Positions 6,676 through 7,444 of a stretch of DNA of 7,444 nucleotides are shown piece by piece. Position numbers and translations under genes: made by a program. Origin of the DNA: an uncultured Eubacteriales bacterium (GTDB lineage: Bacteria; Bacillota; Clostridia; Lachnospirales; Anaerotignaceae); NCBI GenBank assembly GCA_934256695.1, contig CAKQPE010000103.1:1-7444 (forward strand). Reading direction: 5' to 3'. A model generated the notes under the pieces. It was given only the letters and a program-made list of their open reading frames with translations. It searched no databases and had not been told where the DNA came from. Position 1 is the stretch's first letter. The number at the start of each line of letters is the position of its first letter.

Positions 6676-7371
6676 ATTATATTGGCAAGATTTGACTCTG
6701 GAAGTGTTTTTTATGCAGAGGAAGAAAATATAAACACATTAACAATGGACGGAGAGTTATTGTTGGTTGTATTGAGTTCAGTTGCACAGCAGGAAGTTGA
6801 AAATATATCTGAAAATGTTAAAAAAGGCTTAAAGATGAGAATGAAACGAGGTGAGCTCGTTGGTTCTCAAGCCTGCCTTGGATATGATTATGACACCAAG
6901 AAAAAACGATTAATCATCAATAAAGAAGAAGCAGAGGTTGTAAAACTTATATTCAAGCTTTATATTGAAGGTAATGGTTCATGGATGATAGCCAGAAAAC
7001 TTAATGAGCTTGGAATTCATACAAAACATGATAGAACATGGACATCAAGCGGTGTTTTGGGTATATTGAGAAATGAGAAATACAAAGGTGATGTATTGTT
7101 GGGAAAAACATATACAGTCGATCCGATTACCAAAAGAAGATTAAGTAACTATGGAGAAGAAGATCAGTACTATTTAAAAGATCACCACGAACCTATAATT
7201 TCAGAAGAAGTTTTTAAACAGGCTGAAGATATAAGATTATATCGTGCAACTAAAAGAAATGTTCAATATGCCGAAGGCGGAAATAGAACAAAATATAGTC
7301 GTAAATATGCATTTAGCAGTAAAGTTGAGTGTGGATTTTGCGGAAGAAATTACTCAAGAGCAACATGGCAT
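6676..7371 (+). pseudogene. Large serine recombinase fragment (resolvase tail, Recombinase domain, start of zinc ribbon)
   Basis: Large serine recombinases integrate and excise conjugative elements by serine-mediated strand exchange. The frame is open from 6676. Recognisable family sequence begins at EEENINTLTMDGELLL and continues through SSVAQQEVENISENVKKGLKMRM (end of the catalytic domain and long helix E), the Recombinase domain with EEAEVVKLIFKLYIEG, LRNEKYKGDVLLGKTYTVDP, HHEPIISEEVF, and the first zinc-ribbon cysteines CGFCGRNYSR (7330-7360). The nucleophile serine and roughly the first 110-120 residues are absent, and the upstream sequence has stops, so this is not a start-site problem. 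ATG 6745 is the first plausible start in frame but lies inside the catalytic domain. After TWH (to 7371) the expected second half of the zinc ribbon and the coiled-coil C-terminus are replaced by another module in the same frame. It cannot be catalytically active. Confidence 0.88.
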
Positions 7372-7444
7372 GTGGAGACGGTTGTTCTTTTGTCCCAACA
7401 AAAACCAGATGACACGATAGAGATCGACTTAGACCTGGATGAGC
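7369..7444 (+). pseudogene. RlmD/RumA C-terminal signature module fused to the recombinase, runs off the window
   Basis: From codon 7369 the frame reads HVETVVLLSQQKPDDTIEI and then DLDLDE, open to the edge. HVE-x-V-x-LLS close to the C-terminus is the signature of RlmD/RumA, the 23S rRNA uracil-5 methyltransferase (E. coli has HLESMVLFS). The same tail followed by the QKPDDTIEIDLDLDE sequence is, as I recall, widespread in clostridia as a small stand-alone or fused module often labelled RumA and found near integrative elements. The catalytic cysteine and SAM domain of RlmD are not in the window. The histidine codon is shared with the recombinase TWH motif, so the exact joint is uncertain by a few bases. 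Confidence 0.6.

Overview
The window is AT-rich and every supported gene or gene fragment lies on the + strand. Signs of an anaerobic, low-GC Firmicute, most likely a clostridial (Eubacteriales) gut or rumen bacterium, are: a secreted protein with InlB/Listeria-Bacteroides repeats and three C-terminal SLH domains, a clostridial-type large serine recombinase, a DUF3854/TOPRIM-like fragment typical of clostridial conjugative elements, AGGAG-type ribosome binding sites, and short GC stem plus U-run terminators. A species cannot be named from the sequence.

Layout. (1) Positions 1-1234 hold a decayed type I restriction-modification locus. The C-terminal part of hsdM runs from methyltransferase motif I to the end but carries one in-frame TAA (660-662). 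It overlaps by ATGA the first ~95 codons of hsdS, which break off inside the first target-recognition domain. (2) At about 1231 the hsdS fragment is joined to the last ~91 codons of an unrelated mobile-element protein (DUF3854-like), followed by a clean terminator (1514-1541). (3) Positions 1542-1812 are a long non-coding leader with a good sigma-A promoter (1584-1612), a perfect 11-bp inverted repeat, a second terminator-shaped hairpin with a U7 run, and a G8 tract. (4) Positions 1813-6546 hold one large intact gene for a 1577-residue exported surface protein: signal peptide, acidic linker, beta-solenoid-like body with GGDVNI-type repeats, two InlB-type repeats and three SLH domains. It has its own RBS and terminator. 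(5) From about 6676 to the right edge there is a large serine recombinase lacking its catalytic N-terminus. It is joined in frame, in its zinc-ribbon region, to a module starting HVETVVLLS, the C-terminal signature of RlmD/RumA 23S rRNA methyltransferase.

Interpretation. The only complete gene is the surface protein. It sits between broken pieces of at least three unrelated defence or mobile-element genes, with two visible gene-gene junctions (about 1231 and about 7369). This looks like a genomic-island scrapyard or decayed integrative element in which a surface-protein gene with its own promoter and terminator has stayed intact. The most unusual parts are the structured leader of the surface gene (possible attenuation and G-tract variation) and the recombinase/RlmD-tail fusion, which may mark an attachment-site boundary.
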